From Ignelater luminosus (Eukaryota > Arthropoda > Insecta > Coleoptera > Elateridae), in contig VTPC01008100.1 of NCBI GenBank assembly GCA_011009095.1, positions 59,988 through 123,987 of the forward strand: a stretch of 64,000 nt of DNA, in the 5' to 3' direction. A model generated the notes under the pieces. That model had not been told where the DNA came from. It worked only from the letters and a program-made list of their open reading frames with translations, and searched no databases. Positions within the stretch are counted from its first letter, which is position 1. Each line of letters begins with the position of its first letter. Made by a program: the position numbers and the translations under genes. Positions 34,192-46,165 of the stretch are shown here, in pieces.

Positions 34192-35451
34192 ATGCGTGCA
34201 TTTGTGGTAATTGTATTTTCTATAACGTGCTCATTGTTTTCACCAATTCAAGCACTAGATAATGGTTTAGCAAGAACACCTCCAATGGGATGGATGCATT
34301 GGCAAAGATTCAGATGTATAACGAATTGCACTCTCTATCCTGATGATTGCATTTCCGACAGATTATTCAGAAAAATGGCCGATTTGATGGTATCTGAAGG
34401 ATATCTTGAAGCAGGTTATGAATATTTAATTATAGACGATTGTTGGTTAGCACATGAACGAGATAGAGAAGGTCGTCTTCAGCCTGATGCCGATCGATTT
34501 CCCCACGGAATAAAGGATTTAGCTGATTATATCCATAGCAAAGGATTAAAATTTGGATTATATGAAGATTATGGCACTAAAACATGTGAAGGATACCCAG
34601 GTAGCTTAGGTTATCTTGAAATCGATGCTCAGACATTCGCTAATTGGGGTGTTGATTATGTAAAACTTGATGGTTGTAATTCTAAATTAATTGATATGCC
34701 GAAAGGTTATACCGATTTTGGAAAATATTTAAATCAAACTGGACGTCCAATTGTTTACTCTTGTAGTATGTCAGCTTATTTTGAATTTAAACATATACCA
34801 GCAAATTATAAATTATTGTCACAGATTTGTAATTTATGGAGAAATTGGGAGGATATTCAAGATTCATACGCCAGTCTTAAGAGAATTGTGGATTGGTATG
34901 CTTGGAGGCAGTATCGTATTGCAAAGTGGGCAGGACCCGGACATTGGAACGATCCTGATATGCTAATAATTGGTAACTTTGGTTTAAGTTATGAGCAGAG
35001 TAAAGCTCAAATGGCACTTTGGGCTATTCTTGCTGCACCTTTACTTATGTCTACTGATTTAAGAACAATTCGCCCAGAATATAAAGAATTGTTGCAACAC
35101 AAAGAAATTATTTCTATTAATCAAGATAAATTAGGAATTCAAGGTAAAAGGTTGCCTCTGTTTATTAGTATTCGAGAGAATATTGAAGTTTGGACGAGAC
35201 CAATTAGTCCTGTTGAAAATGGTTTTTATTCTTATGCTATAGTGTTTTATAGTAAGAGAGAAGATGGTCATCCTTACGCTATCAAGTTTACTCTTAGAAA
35301 GATTGGTTTAAAAAATGCGAAAGGTTATGTTGTTAGTGACGTATATGACAGTACAAGTGGAACGAAAATACTTCAGATTGATGACGAGTTTATTATCAGA
35401 GTAAAACCTACCGGTGTAGTTTTCTTAAAGGCAATTCCTGTGGCTTCTTGA
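34192..35451 (+). CDS. Alpha-N-acetylgalactosaminidase-like GH27 glycosidase
   Basis: This 419-residue secreted or lysosomal enzyme removes terminal alpha-linked galactose-type sugars from glycoconjugates. Residues 1-21 form a signal peptide, and the mature protein opens LDNGLARTPPMGW as in animal GLA/NAGA. The nucleophile is D160 in YVKLDGC and the acid/base is D221 in WRNWEDIQDS. At the specificity loop (SCSMSAY) S192 and A195 occupy the positions that are Ser/Ala in NAGA and Glu/Leu in alpha-galactosidase A, so N-acetylgalactosamine preference is likely. GPGHWNDPDMLIIGNFGLS and the SINQD block are conserved, and a beta-rich C-terminal domain follows. The length is normal for the family. 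The gene has no introns in its coding region, which is unusual for this family in animals. The context ATACAGAAAGAATGC holds the first in-frame ATG. Confidence 0.95.
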   Translation: MRAFVVIVFSITCSLFSPIQALDNGLARTPPMGWMHWQRFRCITNCTLYPDDCISDRLFRKMADLMVSEGYLEAGYEYLIIDDCWLAHERDREGRLQPDADRFPHGIKDLADYIHSKGLKFGLYEDYGTKTCEGYPGSLGYLEIDAQTFANWGVDYVKLDGCNSKLIDMPKGYTDFGKYLNQTGRPIVYSCSMSAYFEFKHIPANYKLLSQICNLWRNWEDIQDSYASLKRIVDWYAWRQYRIAKWAGPGHWNDPDMLIIGNFGLSYEQSKAQMALWAILAAPLLMSTDLRTIRPEYKELLQHKEIISINQDKLGIQGKRLPLFISIRENIEVWTRPISPVENGFYSYAIVFYSKREDGHPYAIKFTLRKIGLKNAKGYVVSDVYDSTSGTKILQIDDEFIIRVKPTGVVFLKAIPVAS

Positions 35452-35529
35452 TTTTATAATTTTTGATACTTGTTGAAATCAATGTCGTTTATTTAAGGTA
35501 AATGTACTTAAAATAATGTAAGTCAAAAA

Positions 35530-35535
35530 AATAAA
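35530..35535 (+). terminator. Poly(A) signal of the GH27 gene
   Basis: AATAAA lies 79 bases after the stop codon, a typical distance. It is within an A-rich stretch, so it could also be chance. Confidence 0.5.
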
Positions 35536-36110
35536 AACCAAAATACAATTCAATAGATAGTATCAGTAGCAATTATTCTGCTTATCTACAACAATTTAAA
35601 TTAAATAATGAGACAGCAAAAATGTATTGTATTTTTATTTTTCTTGTTATTTCAGAAATTATTTTTCAATAATAACTGTGAAACTCAGGTTTTTATGTTT
35701 GTTAAAAGAGATTCAAAGGTGACAATTAGAACGCCGTGGCTGAAAAATTTGCTCATACTCAACTAGTTTCTAATATGGTGCTTGAGTTCAAGTATTGGGA
35801 TTAACATGCGTGATTAAAGATCATTTACAAATATTTAAACACCTCCCGTTAATTATGTTACATTGGTTTTGCACCTCAGATGTAAGCGTAAACAAACGAA
35901 GATCACAAGAAGAGAAATCAAATAAGTTGCTTCTATATTAATTTGTGTGGATAATTTGTTTTAAAAGCAAAACGTTGATGATAATCAACTAAGTCTGTTA
36001 ATTTTCAAAAAAGAAAAACTTTTTTTGTTTTAGAGAACTTGGTACAGATTACCTGTAAATAAATCTTTTTGGCAGGGTTTGTAGTGGTACATATGGTTTT
36101 GTACTTACAT
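35536..36110. other. No gene seen
   Basis: AT-rich sequence. A weak tRNA-like A/B box pair lies at about 35732-35790 (GTGGCTGAAA and GAGTTCAAG), possibly a decayed SINE. Confidence 0.4.
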
Positions 36111-37860
36111 CTAAACAATAATAATAAAAATCATTATGAAAGATATTTCTTTAACTAAGTAATTTATCAATATCTTCATTGTTGTTATTATATGGAAAAT
36201 TTTGGTAGGAACTATGAAATATCTTTGGCACTCACTGAGCAAATTCTGCAGATTTTCATAATTTCTTTTGCTTATGGACTTTGGTAAATCAAGATTTCTT
36301 TGATCAAAACTACTTCTACAAAAGACTTGACTGATTTGTTTGGGAAGTTCTGAAATTCCTTCCACTTTCGAATATTTTTATGCAAAAAGATTCGTTGTTT
36401 CCATGTTAACAACCAAAAATGGCTTTTTGTGACTAGGTAAAAGCACTCCTTGTTGCCAATGTCACAATCTAGAATTTTGTCATTTTTTTCCTTTTTTCTT
36501 CCTGTTATTAAATGGTCACTATTTACCTCTATGTAGATATATTTTCCAAGGAAATATTTATGATTTATTATCTTTAAATTTTAAAATAAGAAAATAGGCC
36601 AAAGTAGAGTTTATATTTCTATTTTGTGAAAGACAATACCTGACCATATTGTTTTGTTTTTCTACCGAGTTTTTAATAGTAGTTTTTTTTTAAATTTTAT
36701 TGAACACGAGTTAATTTTGTTGCCTTCTCTTTTTGATATGCTTTTGTCCCACATGCAGCAAGTCCTAAGACTTTTTGCAGAATCTTTAATTGTATAGTTA
36801 AATGTCCACAACTTAACAAAGTAAACCTTTACTGTTTCATTTACTCCTGAATCTTCTTTATCTTTTTCTTTTAAAGGATACCTTTTGCGTGCCATTACCA
36901 TAACGACTCTCTTAGTTGTACAAGATACTTATTACATTACATTATTTGTTAATGTCATCCTCAGGCATTTTCTGGTCTAACATACTCGTATCTTGTTCAT
37001 ACAATTGCTGTGAAGACATTTTTTGGACAATTTTTCTCTGCTGTAATGTGTCTTTATTGAAAGTCTTAAATTATAGTTTTTTATTGATTCTACTAAATCC
37101 CGACTGTACTGTTTTGACAGAGTAGTAGAAACGAATATTTGAAAGATTCTTAAAAAGCTTAAATATGTGTTGTGTAATCAAGAGTAAAAAGAATTTCTCG
37201 CTATAACTTTTTCTGGCGTCTTCTTTTACTCTCTACTAACTGTGCAAATGGGCAACAAACTGACATTTATGGTCAATTGACTTTGATAGCATCAAAAACT
37301 GTTTAAAACTATTGAGTCGCTCTTAACGAATATTATTTGTGTATTTGCTCCTGCATGTGTCCTTCCAAGGTATTTCCATTAAATTTACTTTTTTAAAAGT
37401 GTTATTTTTGGACACATAGAATGGCGTTCTCATTGTCTAATGCTACATGTCCAACATTTCTTGCGGTTTCTTTTTTTTTGGAATCTTTTTCAGAATCTGG
37501 TATAAGAGTTTGGACACTATCAGTTTGTTAATAGTCTAAATCTGTAAGGCTGTCATCTGGATCATTACATAAAAATGCATCAGCTACATCTTGACCATGG
37601 CTAGTTAATAGAATCTTTTCGAAAGCGTTTGAAGATTATTCGGATTTTTTAAGTAGAAGACATCTTGTAGGCCACTTATAGCTTATGGTTTTATTTTCTA
37701 AAAAAATCACACATTTAGGCAATACAGCCATGCTTTCTAGGTTTCCAACCCGGGAAGAATTACTTCTCAAAAAATGTTTGTCATCTTTGGAATACCTTAA
37801 AAGGACTTTACTGTAACTTATACAAATACGGTGCAAAAATAATTCATTTACAAACATTTT
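36111..37860 (-). pseudogene. Unrecognised broken gene or transposon, minus strand
   Basis: Several minus-strand blocks look more protein-like than the background, but in different frames. One at 37636-37857 is followed past a stop by an acidic, Asp/Glu/Lys-rich stretch to about 37430. A short piece near 37015-36935 begins MSSQQLYEQD. A block at 36662-36901 begins ARKRYPLKEKDKEDSG, recalling the DNA-binding start of pogo/jerky-like transposases, with a frameshift near 36775. Another lies at 36111-36365. I cannot name the family. The pogo resemblance is weak and no DDE core was found. Confidence 0.3.
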
Positions 37861-40800
37861 ATAAAAAAATTTACTAAAGTGAATATTGACCCAATGTGCC
37901 TGTCTTTTGTATAGTGTACTACATTGTTGAAATCAAAAATAAACGAAAATTTAGGCTACCGTTTGGCTGGTTTTTGATGTTGAAAATTAATTTAAAAATG
38001 TGTTTTAAGAATTTTTTGTATTCTAAACAGTTTTTTGGAATTTAACCTTTGTCTTAGAGTAATGGATTTTATACACAAGGATGTAGAATTGAGGGAGTCT
38101 ATGTTTCATTTGCATCACAGACGAAAGTTCTTTCACTACAACTTCTGCTGATAAGGAGTTTTGAATGCTACTGATTTACTCCTAGTTTGCTAATTTCATA
38201 GACACTTTCTAAGAAATTCGCGTTTGATTAGTCTAAGAATTTTGCATAACGGTCCTGCAAAAAGGGAAAATAGTTCCACGAAAAGTCCGCGCTAAGTTTG
38301 AAAAGCAATAGGCGTGAGCGAGTTACTTTCCTGGCTCTCTGTGTTTTCTTTTTGAAGTGGAAATAAAACCCCTAGGCTTAATAGCATCTACGGATGCTAT
38401 AGGATCACTTTTCAAGAATTTTGTTATAGTGGGCACGCCGCCATTTCGTTCATTGTTAAATTTTGCGGACGAAGTAATTTGTCATCTAGTTATTTTTTGG
38501 AATTCAGATTTTATTTTTATATTGCCTTTGTATTCTGAGATTATTTAGAAACTTCTTGGAGAGTAAGTGGCCTTTCATGGAAATTTTATTTGATTCCTAA
38601 ACCCTTTTTTTTGTAATCACAGAAGTTGCCAGCGGTTGATTTACATAAGAGGTCATTGCGAAGAGACGCATTCTAAGTTACTATATCTTGGGGCATCGCA
38701 GTTTTTTAGTGTAGTCCTTATGTTGATGGGAAAATATAAAAAATAAATAATTTTTTTTTATTTACATAAATGTGTTCGCACTGACTCCTTCTACTCCCTT
38801 CCCATGCCCAAGGCACAGCTAGCTAGCTTGGTAGGTATCATCAATCCCATTTGTATCAGTCTGGAACGCTACAGTTACCTATCTCTTTAATAGATGTCTT
38901 CTTTCTCTTCTACCATCGCTCGATGTTTAATATGTCAACTTGTCCCTTCACCGATCTTCCGTCTTTCTTACTATACGACCGACCTAGCTCCAGTTTTGCT
39001 TTCTTACTTGCCCTTCCATGCCAATAACCATAGCTTTCTGCTTTATTCATTTCCTTCCTTTTCTGTTCTTGCACTTTATGTTTGTCAAACTCCTTTCGTT
39101 TCATTCAAATTCTGCTTCTTGATTTTTTTCTCCCAATAGGCAATCTACCATTTTAGTTTTACTGAATGTTTATTTTATTATTATTTTTGTGTTATTTATT
39201 ATGTTGGTTTGTAGTCGTCTTCCACTTAAAGATATTCACGAATTAATTATGCTTCACACAGAATTACCAAATTAATCCCATTTCCGGCAAAAGACTTCGA
39301 TATAATTAAACATTTAATGAAATTCAGTAGCTAGATTTGTACAAATGGTAATAATAAACATAACGGGCGATCCAAAAAAAAATTCATCAAAACTTGTCAT
39401 GACAGACAAAGATATTCATAAAGACGTGTGAGATTGAAACAGTTATTATTTACATATGTCAATTGATAAGTTGTAATGTTATTTTAAAATTCGCACTAAA
39501 TCCGCCCCTGTTTTTCAATTTCGTTCGGATATTTGTTTTCTTGACGCGCAATATCTAAATTGTTTCATTAAACGAATGTTTGTTATAATGTTATTTTAAA
39601 GAATTAATATTTTTGTGGTCTCGACACCTAGACTCCAGTAGACGTGTCTTTCGTTGATTTCCAATATCAAATTCCCAGAATCATTAGTTGCAATATTGCA
39701 GTCACACAGTCTCGGGGAAAACAAATTTAAACTAGCGAATCTACAAGTAAAATTTTCCATTGTCGCATAAAGAGTATTAATGTCTTAATCTGTTAGGGTG
39801 TATATCCGACTTTTTAACCCCACTTCCGTAAGTACGAACTGCGTAACAAAAAACGCAGAGGTTAGGCAGTACGATAAGAGCTGCGTACTCGAACCAACGT
39901 GTGGTAATTTTCGACGTTTACCTCTATATCCCCTAATTGGATTCAAACCAAATTAAGTGAAGCGATCCTCTTAGAAAAAAAAGAGATCGGACTGGAGCAA
40001 TCGTAATTTCTTCGTGTCAGAGACGCGCAATAGTCGCGGATGAAAGTGGTTTGTTTGCCAACAGCAAGGCTTATAAATTTCGTTATCGTGGGGAATGTAT
40101 AACCCAAATATAATTACGCTGGTGTCCTCCAGGAAGCAGAAATTGTAGAGGGTAGGAACACAACCATTTTGGCCCCGTTGGTGTAGCATCTGTGTGTATA
40201 CTACATTTTGGAAGCTCCGCAAAATTTTAATAGTGCTTGAGACTCAGTGATTTTCGTTTATAAAATTGTTCATATGTTTTTTTGTGATTAACGTAAATAA
40301 GTGGTTGTTCTTCAAAATTAAAGTTTTCTCAATTATTGGATCTAGCTGCCTTTCGTCGGAAAACAGAGGTCTGCACATACCTTCTGGAAGAAAGAATTCC
40401 TGTATGAGTAAGAAAGAAAACCTGCTATGTTTTATTATATGAATTTTAATGTTTAAAGACTAGAAGAACGTCAAACTTTGTGAAATATTTTATACGAAAA
40501 CTTTGTTTAGACAGGATCAGTTTCGTATTGTTTTATTGAATCATAATTTTTACAATTAACTTTTTAACTAATTTGTAACAGGAACGTTCCCAGGTAATTT
40601 TAGCTGGTGTTTGATAAATTGTTGCAACAAAATTACTAACTTGGCAATCATTTCTTTGTTCTTAAATGTAAAGTTCAGTTGCCAATATTTAACAATTTAT
40701 GGTCAAGTTTACCTTAGTCGGGTTAATTAATATTTGAATTTTGATCTTTTGTGTTCTATTTTAAAATTTTAACGTAACAGAATCATTTCGCTTTGTTTAT

Positions 40801-41319
40801 TGTAATAATTTGTTTTTCTTATAGTTTGTATCTGTTTTTATTATTTTATCGACACTGTTCTCCAAACAGAAATTAATTTATGCCTCTTATTGATATTCTT
40901 TTGTAGTGCTATTTTGTTATTGTTTTTGTATTTTTGTTTGTGTGTGTTTGATTCATTTTTTTTATTATCGTTATTGTTTTAATAAATGTAAGTAAGGTCG
41001 ACTTTTTGTATTTTTGTTTTTGTAGCTTAATTTCATTATTTTGTTCTTTTGGCTATCAAAAAGCACGTAGAGTATATTCCAAATTTCAGTTATAGACTAG
41101 ATATCTTTGCTCAAGAGAGAAGTAAATATTGAATTGGCATTTCTCTCTTGTATCGTTTTAAAAGAAGGAAGTCTTCAGAGGACTTCCTTAGCAAAATTAA
41201 GTAAGACAAATCAAGCGCTTATACAGTGTTTATTTTGTGTATTGAGTCTCATTGGTGAAACGTCAGAGCGAGTTTTAATAGAGCTTCCACACACAGGGTG
41301 AGGTTTCGTAAGAGGCCTA
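37861..41319. other. Mostly non-coding; possible LINE tail near 39 kb
   Basis: At 38770-39140 the minus strand carries a short Lys-rich ORF (38910-39104, including GRSYSKKDGRSVKGQ), preceding less AT-rich sequence, which looks like an eroded retrotransposon tail. I cannot assign it. The rest shows only short ORFs. Confidence 0.3.
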
Positions 41320-41323
41320 TATA

Positions 41324-42655
41324 CAGGGTGTCGGATTCACGAGTAGTCGCGTGACCGACCATCAGAACCCTTCGATCTACGACTGCTGGCGCCCTCTTTT
41401 ACGACCATCTATTAGTTTAATAAGAGTTTTGGAAAACGGTGAGCTTCTCTTTGTGAGAGATTAGCCAAGTTTATTTGAGAATCCACCCCATCTGCGGCAT
41501 GAGCTACGGGATTTAACATCTACCATTGGTCTGGACGGGACTTGTGCATACTTTTGAGCATCTTCCCGTTACAAAGTGTCAAATTACACTTGTGAGTTTC
41601 TATGATTTCATTTAAATTCAACTACTTAAAATTAAGAAGTTATGGTTTCTACTGATCATCATAAATGCTGAATAATTAATGTCCATTGGGTTTATTCTTT
41701 ACGAGATGCACTTGAAAAGTTCGAGAAGAATTTTCTGAAAGTGGCGTTTTATTTTGGTAATTTTAGTAAAACTGTTTGTTGTGTTGTAAGCTTGTACTTT
41801 GCAAGAAAATGGGAGGCATAAGACGTAAAGAAGGCAGCAAAAGACCTATAGAAAAAATGTAGTATTAAAAATAAACATTAAAAACTCAAGTTTTACTACA
41901 ATTAATTTGAGGGAATAATAAATAATTTATTAGATATGCTGAAAGACGTTTTTATTCAAGTTGGATTATTTGTTCAATGCTTAAGGCAGGCTACAACTTC
42001 GCCTGAACTGTGTGCGCATGGAAGTTACATTAAATGAAGGTGGCAACCACATATCGCATCTTATTTAATAACAAGGTTGACTGTTGATTATTGTAAAAGG
42101 TAATGTTACTAATTCAATGAGAAATGTCACTGCATAATTTCTTGTCAGTAGTTCAACAGCTCAGTAGTCCCACATACAATATGAGAAGATCTTATCTCGG
42201 ACACCTAATTTTTTACTTTGTTGAAATTTTGTTTGGGTCACTTGACATTTTGTAAATAAGAAAACTGAATTTAAAAGCATCTTTTCACAAACGTTTACAA
42301 CCCACTCATCTCTACTTTTCACGGTACAAGTAATCCGTCTGTTACCAGATTTCTGGTATTTTAAGAAAGCAACACTACAAAAGCATAACTTTAGGCTTTA
42401 AAAATTCATTCAAAATAAAATGCCCTAATATTAAATTTAATTATACTTTTTATCAGATGTTTTTCTGAATTGAATAATGAAAGAAGAAATACAACTTTAT
42501 TGTGCAAAGATTGACGGTGATTTGTAAACTGTAAATTTTTTTGATCTTGTAGGATTATACCTTCAGGTAATTCATACTCATTCTCTAAATTTCACATCTT
42601 TCCCTTTCTAAATAAGGGTTATTCTAAGGGTGAACATATAACTTGGAACACCCTG
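41324..42655. mobile_element. Possible non-autonomous DNA transposon
   Basis: The ends are inverted: CAGGGTGT at 41324 and ACACCCTG ending at 42655. Both are flanked by TATA (41320-41323 and 42656-42659). The match beyond eight bases is poor, so this may be chance or two unrelated termini. No transposase is visible inside. A third CAGGGTGTTCC occurs alone at about 58721. Confidence 0.35.
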
Positions 42656-42659
42656 TATA

Positions 42660-44785
42660 CAATTTATTATTTGAAAACAATAACCTTTCCACAATTAAAA
42701 ACTGTAACACAAGAGTTTTATTCATCCGAAAAAATTGAAAAGGAGAAGTAACATTCTTGATTCTCGTTCAGATATTTACTTACCTACAAATCCGTCCATG
42801 CAACTGAGTAATACGGTTTGTTACACAATTTCTGAATACAGTAAAAGTCAGTTACAGTATCTGTTACAACCATTAAAACAGCCTGGAATTTAATTGCTAA
42901 CGACAAGAATAAATTCTGTATACAGCCTTATTAAATTAAATATAAGTGATCCAAACAACTATATATAAAAGAAACAGCGGTGCATTTTATCCTGATATAG
43001 TTCTTTCTTTTATAGCAAAATTGTTTTCTGCAAAAATGTTTTTACGCCAATCAAAATACTATTTTGCTGGCTATTAAGATATACCTTACAAATCAACTGT
43101 GTCAAAGAAAGAAATCGAGAGAAAATGGTATATTTTTCTGTTTTATATTTTTGTTTAATTATATATGTAAGTTGTATTATAACTATTCTATGTACGTATT
43201 TCATGTCAAATAGATTAAGAAAATTTCCTGTTTTAATCCACTTTTAACGACGATAGAAGCTTAAGGCGATCCGGTTTTATAAACAGAGCGATTTCAATCA
43301 ATTAATTCTGCCATATATTAAACTCTTATAGGTTTCGCTTTAAACTGTTTATGTAAATAAAGATTTTTATTAGTAACATGCGTATCAGTAAAGGTAGTGC
43401 TTTAATACGAAAATTATAACGCCATTATTACATCAAGTTGTGCGTTAAATATGCATACTTAATGAATTTGACAAGAAGCTCTTAATTGGACACCGTAATA
43501 ATTACACCTTATGTTACATCTTGTTACTACCGCTTAATGAATATTAAAATATAATCTCATTTACTTTTAACTAAAAATAACTGTTGTATTAGGTTTCATC
43601 TGATTATTATTATTGCAAACACAAAAAACGTGTAAACACCCACTTTTGTTACATAGAAGTAACTTAATTATGTACATTTTTTTAACTTAGCATTTATTCA
43701 TCAAGAAAAAAATGACGGAAAGCTTTAGTGTTCATTTTCAAAAGTTCATGCGAAAATTATAAATGCAAACAATAGAAAGCGGAAAAGAGGATCAAGTGCA
43801 TTAGAATGAAGAGCTAATGAAGTGTATTGATCACATCTGTTATGCTCCTGAATGCGTCATCTATTATTGCAGCTAACGCTAGGGTGTCACTGTGGTTTAG
43901 TTATGCTTACCTAGGGATTTTATGAAATGGGGCAATAGTGTATTATGCACTTGACCACTGAACCAGTTTGAAGTGGGTAACAAAATGATTGATTATGTTT
44001 TGTTGATTTGTTAGGAAATCAATGTTATCTTTTTTTTTTGAAGTTGATGACGCAAGCTTTTGTTGATTTTGGTTTAGTATTTTTCTCTGTTACACAATCT
44101 TATACTCACACAGGTAGATTAACCAAAATTGAAATTCTTTACTGTTTTAAAGATTTTATAACCTTTTCAAGTTACAAGTTTTTGTAACATTGTAAGCTTG
44201 CTAGTTTTATTTCAAATTTTGCGTAATGAGCTTTTAAAAGTAATTTTAGTCTGTCCTATATTACTTAACCAATTTGCTACTTTTGTCACTAATTGGGTAT
44301 TTAATATAAGTCAATTCCCAATTATAGAATTTATAGAATTCTGTATAACTAATATCTGTGAGTCGCTCATGTTTTTCCTCCTGGTAGTTTTAATTTAGAC
44401 AGTTTAGACCCAATAATTCAAGATCTCTATTTCTTACTTGTTGTATGGTATTTCACTTTTCCCATGATTTTTCTATCATTCTTGCGTTTCTGAATTTGCA
44501 AATTACATTAGAGGTTTTTTTTTTATAAATGAATAAAATCCTTAATTTTTAGCGTTGTTGCTTTATCACAGTTTGCTTCTTTTTTTGACATTCTTAACTG
44601 GCAAGTAGTAAAAAACTATACAGTTTTGAGAAAGTAGGCTCCTTGTGCTTCTTCTGCTGTTTGGTTTCGTAATTCAAATTTTTTTGTACAAACGCTCATT
44701 TTGAAGATAAATTGCTTCAAGATTTTAAAATTTTGTTATTAAATACTTATTAGGTAGCATTCATTCATGAGATATACGCCACACA
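42660..44785. other. AT-rich sequence, no gene seen
   Basis: Short hydrophobic ORFs only (for example 44198-44398), as expected from AT-rich DNA. Confidence 0.5.
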
Positions 44786-44789
44786 GGGT

Positions 44790-45040
44790 ATGAACCCACT
44801 TTAATATCATCCCTACAACTACGATCCAAGCACCTATGCTTTCTAAATAACTTCGTAAAAACATTTACTGTACTGCCTCGACAACATCTATCATCTACCA
44901 TTCTTAGCGCTAAAGAGGAACAAGCTCCTATAACGATCTCCCATTCTTTATTTTCGTAGATAAGACTATAAGATTCAGTAATCCTCTCGATAGTATCTAA
45001 TGCCGGTAACCATAGTCAGTAGGTGAGTTAATAAGTATAA
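44790..45040 (+). repeat. Direct repeat, copy A
   Basis: Shares order and sequence with 45615-46165. Examples are the CCCACTTTAATATCATCCCT block, the TACTGTACTGCCTCGACAAC block, the CATCTACCATTCTTAGCGCT block and TAGTATCTAATGCC near the end. It is interrupted in the second copy by about 300 extra bases. Confidence 0.6.
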
Positions 45041-45614
45041 CCAGGCTCTGCTCACGTTGAAGTGTAGCAGGCAAGATTGTTGTTTTGTTGCTGTTAGTGA
45101 TACGGCTCTTGAAGTAGGAGGGCAGTATAGCAAGCGAATGGACAAATTGAGCAATGCTCAAACCTTACGTAGTCGTGCTTCGGTAGAATTTCTGATAGAC
45201 GCGAAGCCTGAAAATAAACGAGATAAAAGATTTCTTACAGAAACCCTTTTAAGTTATTTGTTTGACGGAAAACTAGAAAGTAAACAGGATTTACAGTTTT
45301 GACTTATTCATTTTGTTATTAGGTATTAATTAAAACTTTAAAGCAATATTTCACTGCCATCTTTTTGTGTATATCCTATTCTATAAGGCACAAACCGTCA
45401 CTGACACGCCATATAAAGCGGAAGATTCTTTAATGAGAGTTTTTTGTATTTCCAAGATTTCTTCAATTTCACTTGAAAAGTAAGTTGTCTTCAAGATTTA
45501 AGAATTCTCTGCTATATGCCAGATTTCTTCACACAAAGTCGTATTTGGCGTTAAAGTATGAAGACGTGGATTTCATCACCTCTCCGGTGTTTAACCAGTG
45601 CTAAAGAAGTGCAG
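45041..45614. other. Between the repeats; one unrecognised 81-codon ORF
   Basis: The ORF at 45057-45302 (plus) is rich in charged residues and resembles nothing I know. It may be chance. Confidence 0.3.
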
Positions 45615-46165
45615 GTAGTCGACTTTAACACCGTCCCCACAAATGCATCCTACGAACATTTACCCGTGTTTGATGACTTGGTGACAGCTCTATATAGGGG
45701 GGAGGGTTAGTAGCTACTGAAGTTCCCCTTTGCTAAGGTCACCGTTTTCACACAACCGTCTATCACCGCATATGCGCCTCATCCCCACATCAGCACACGC
45801 AGTGTGTGTATGGTCCTAATGACAACTATTTAAGCCTACCATAAAACTTAGAACTTACCACTTCCCACTACGACCTTTCCTGATATCCACCTACCAACTG
45901 TTACCCACCGTGGCCACTAACCTATGACAACTGTCTCAGTACCAGCACTAACATAACCTCATCTTACAGTTGTAGTCGTTAGCCATCCACCTTATAGCGT
46001 CTACTGTACTACTTCAAGGACATGTGTCGTCTACCATCCTCAGGGCTGAAGATCCGAAACTTTTATAACGACATCTTATTCTCTATTTGCACGGGCAGAG
46101 TATGAGATCTAAATTCACATAATATCTAATGCCCATATTCATAGTTAATACGTGAATCAAACTTG
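45615..46165 (+). repeat. Direct repeat, copy B
   Basis: This is the longer partner of 44790-45040. Matching blocks include the ACTTTAACACCGTCCCCAC region, TCTACTGTACTACTTCAAGG, CGTCTACCATCCTCAGGGCT and ATATCTAATGCCCATA. About 300 bp lie here between the first and second blocks and are missing in copy A. Confidence 0.6.
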
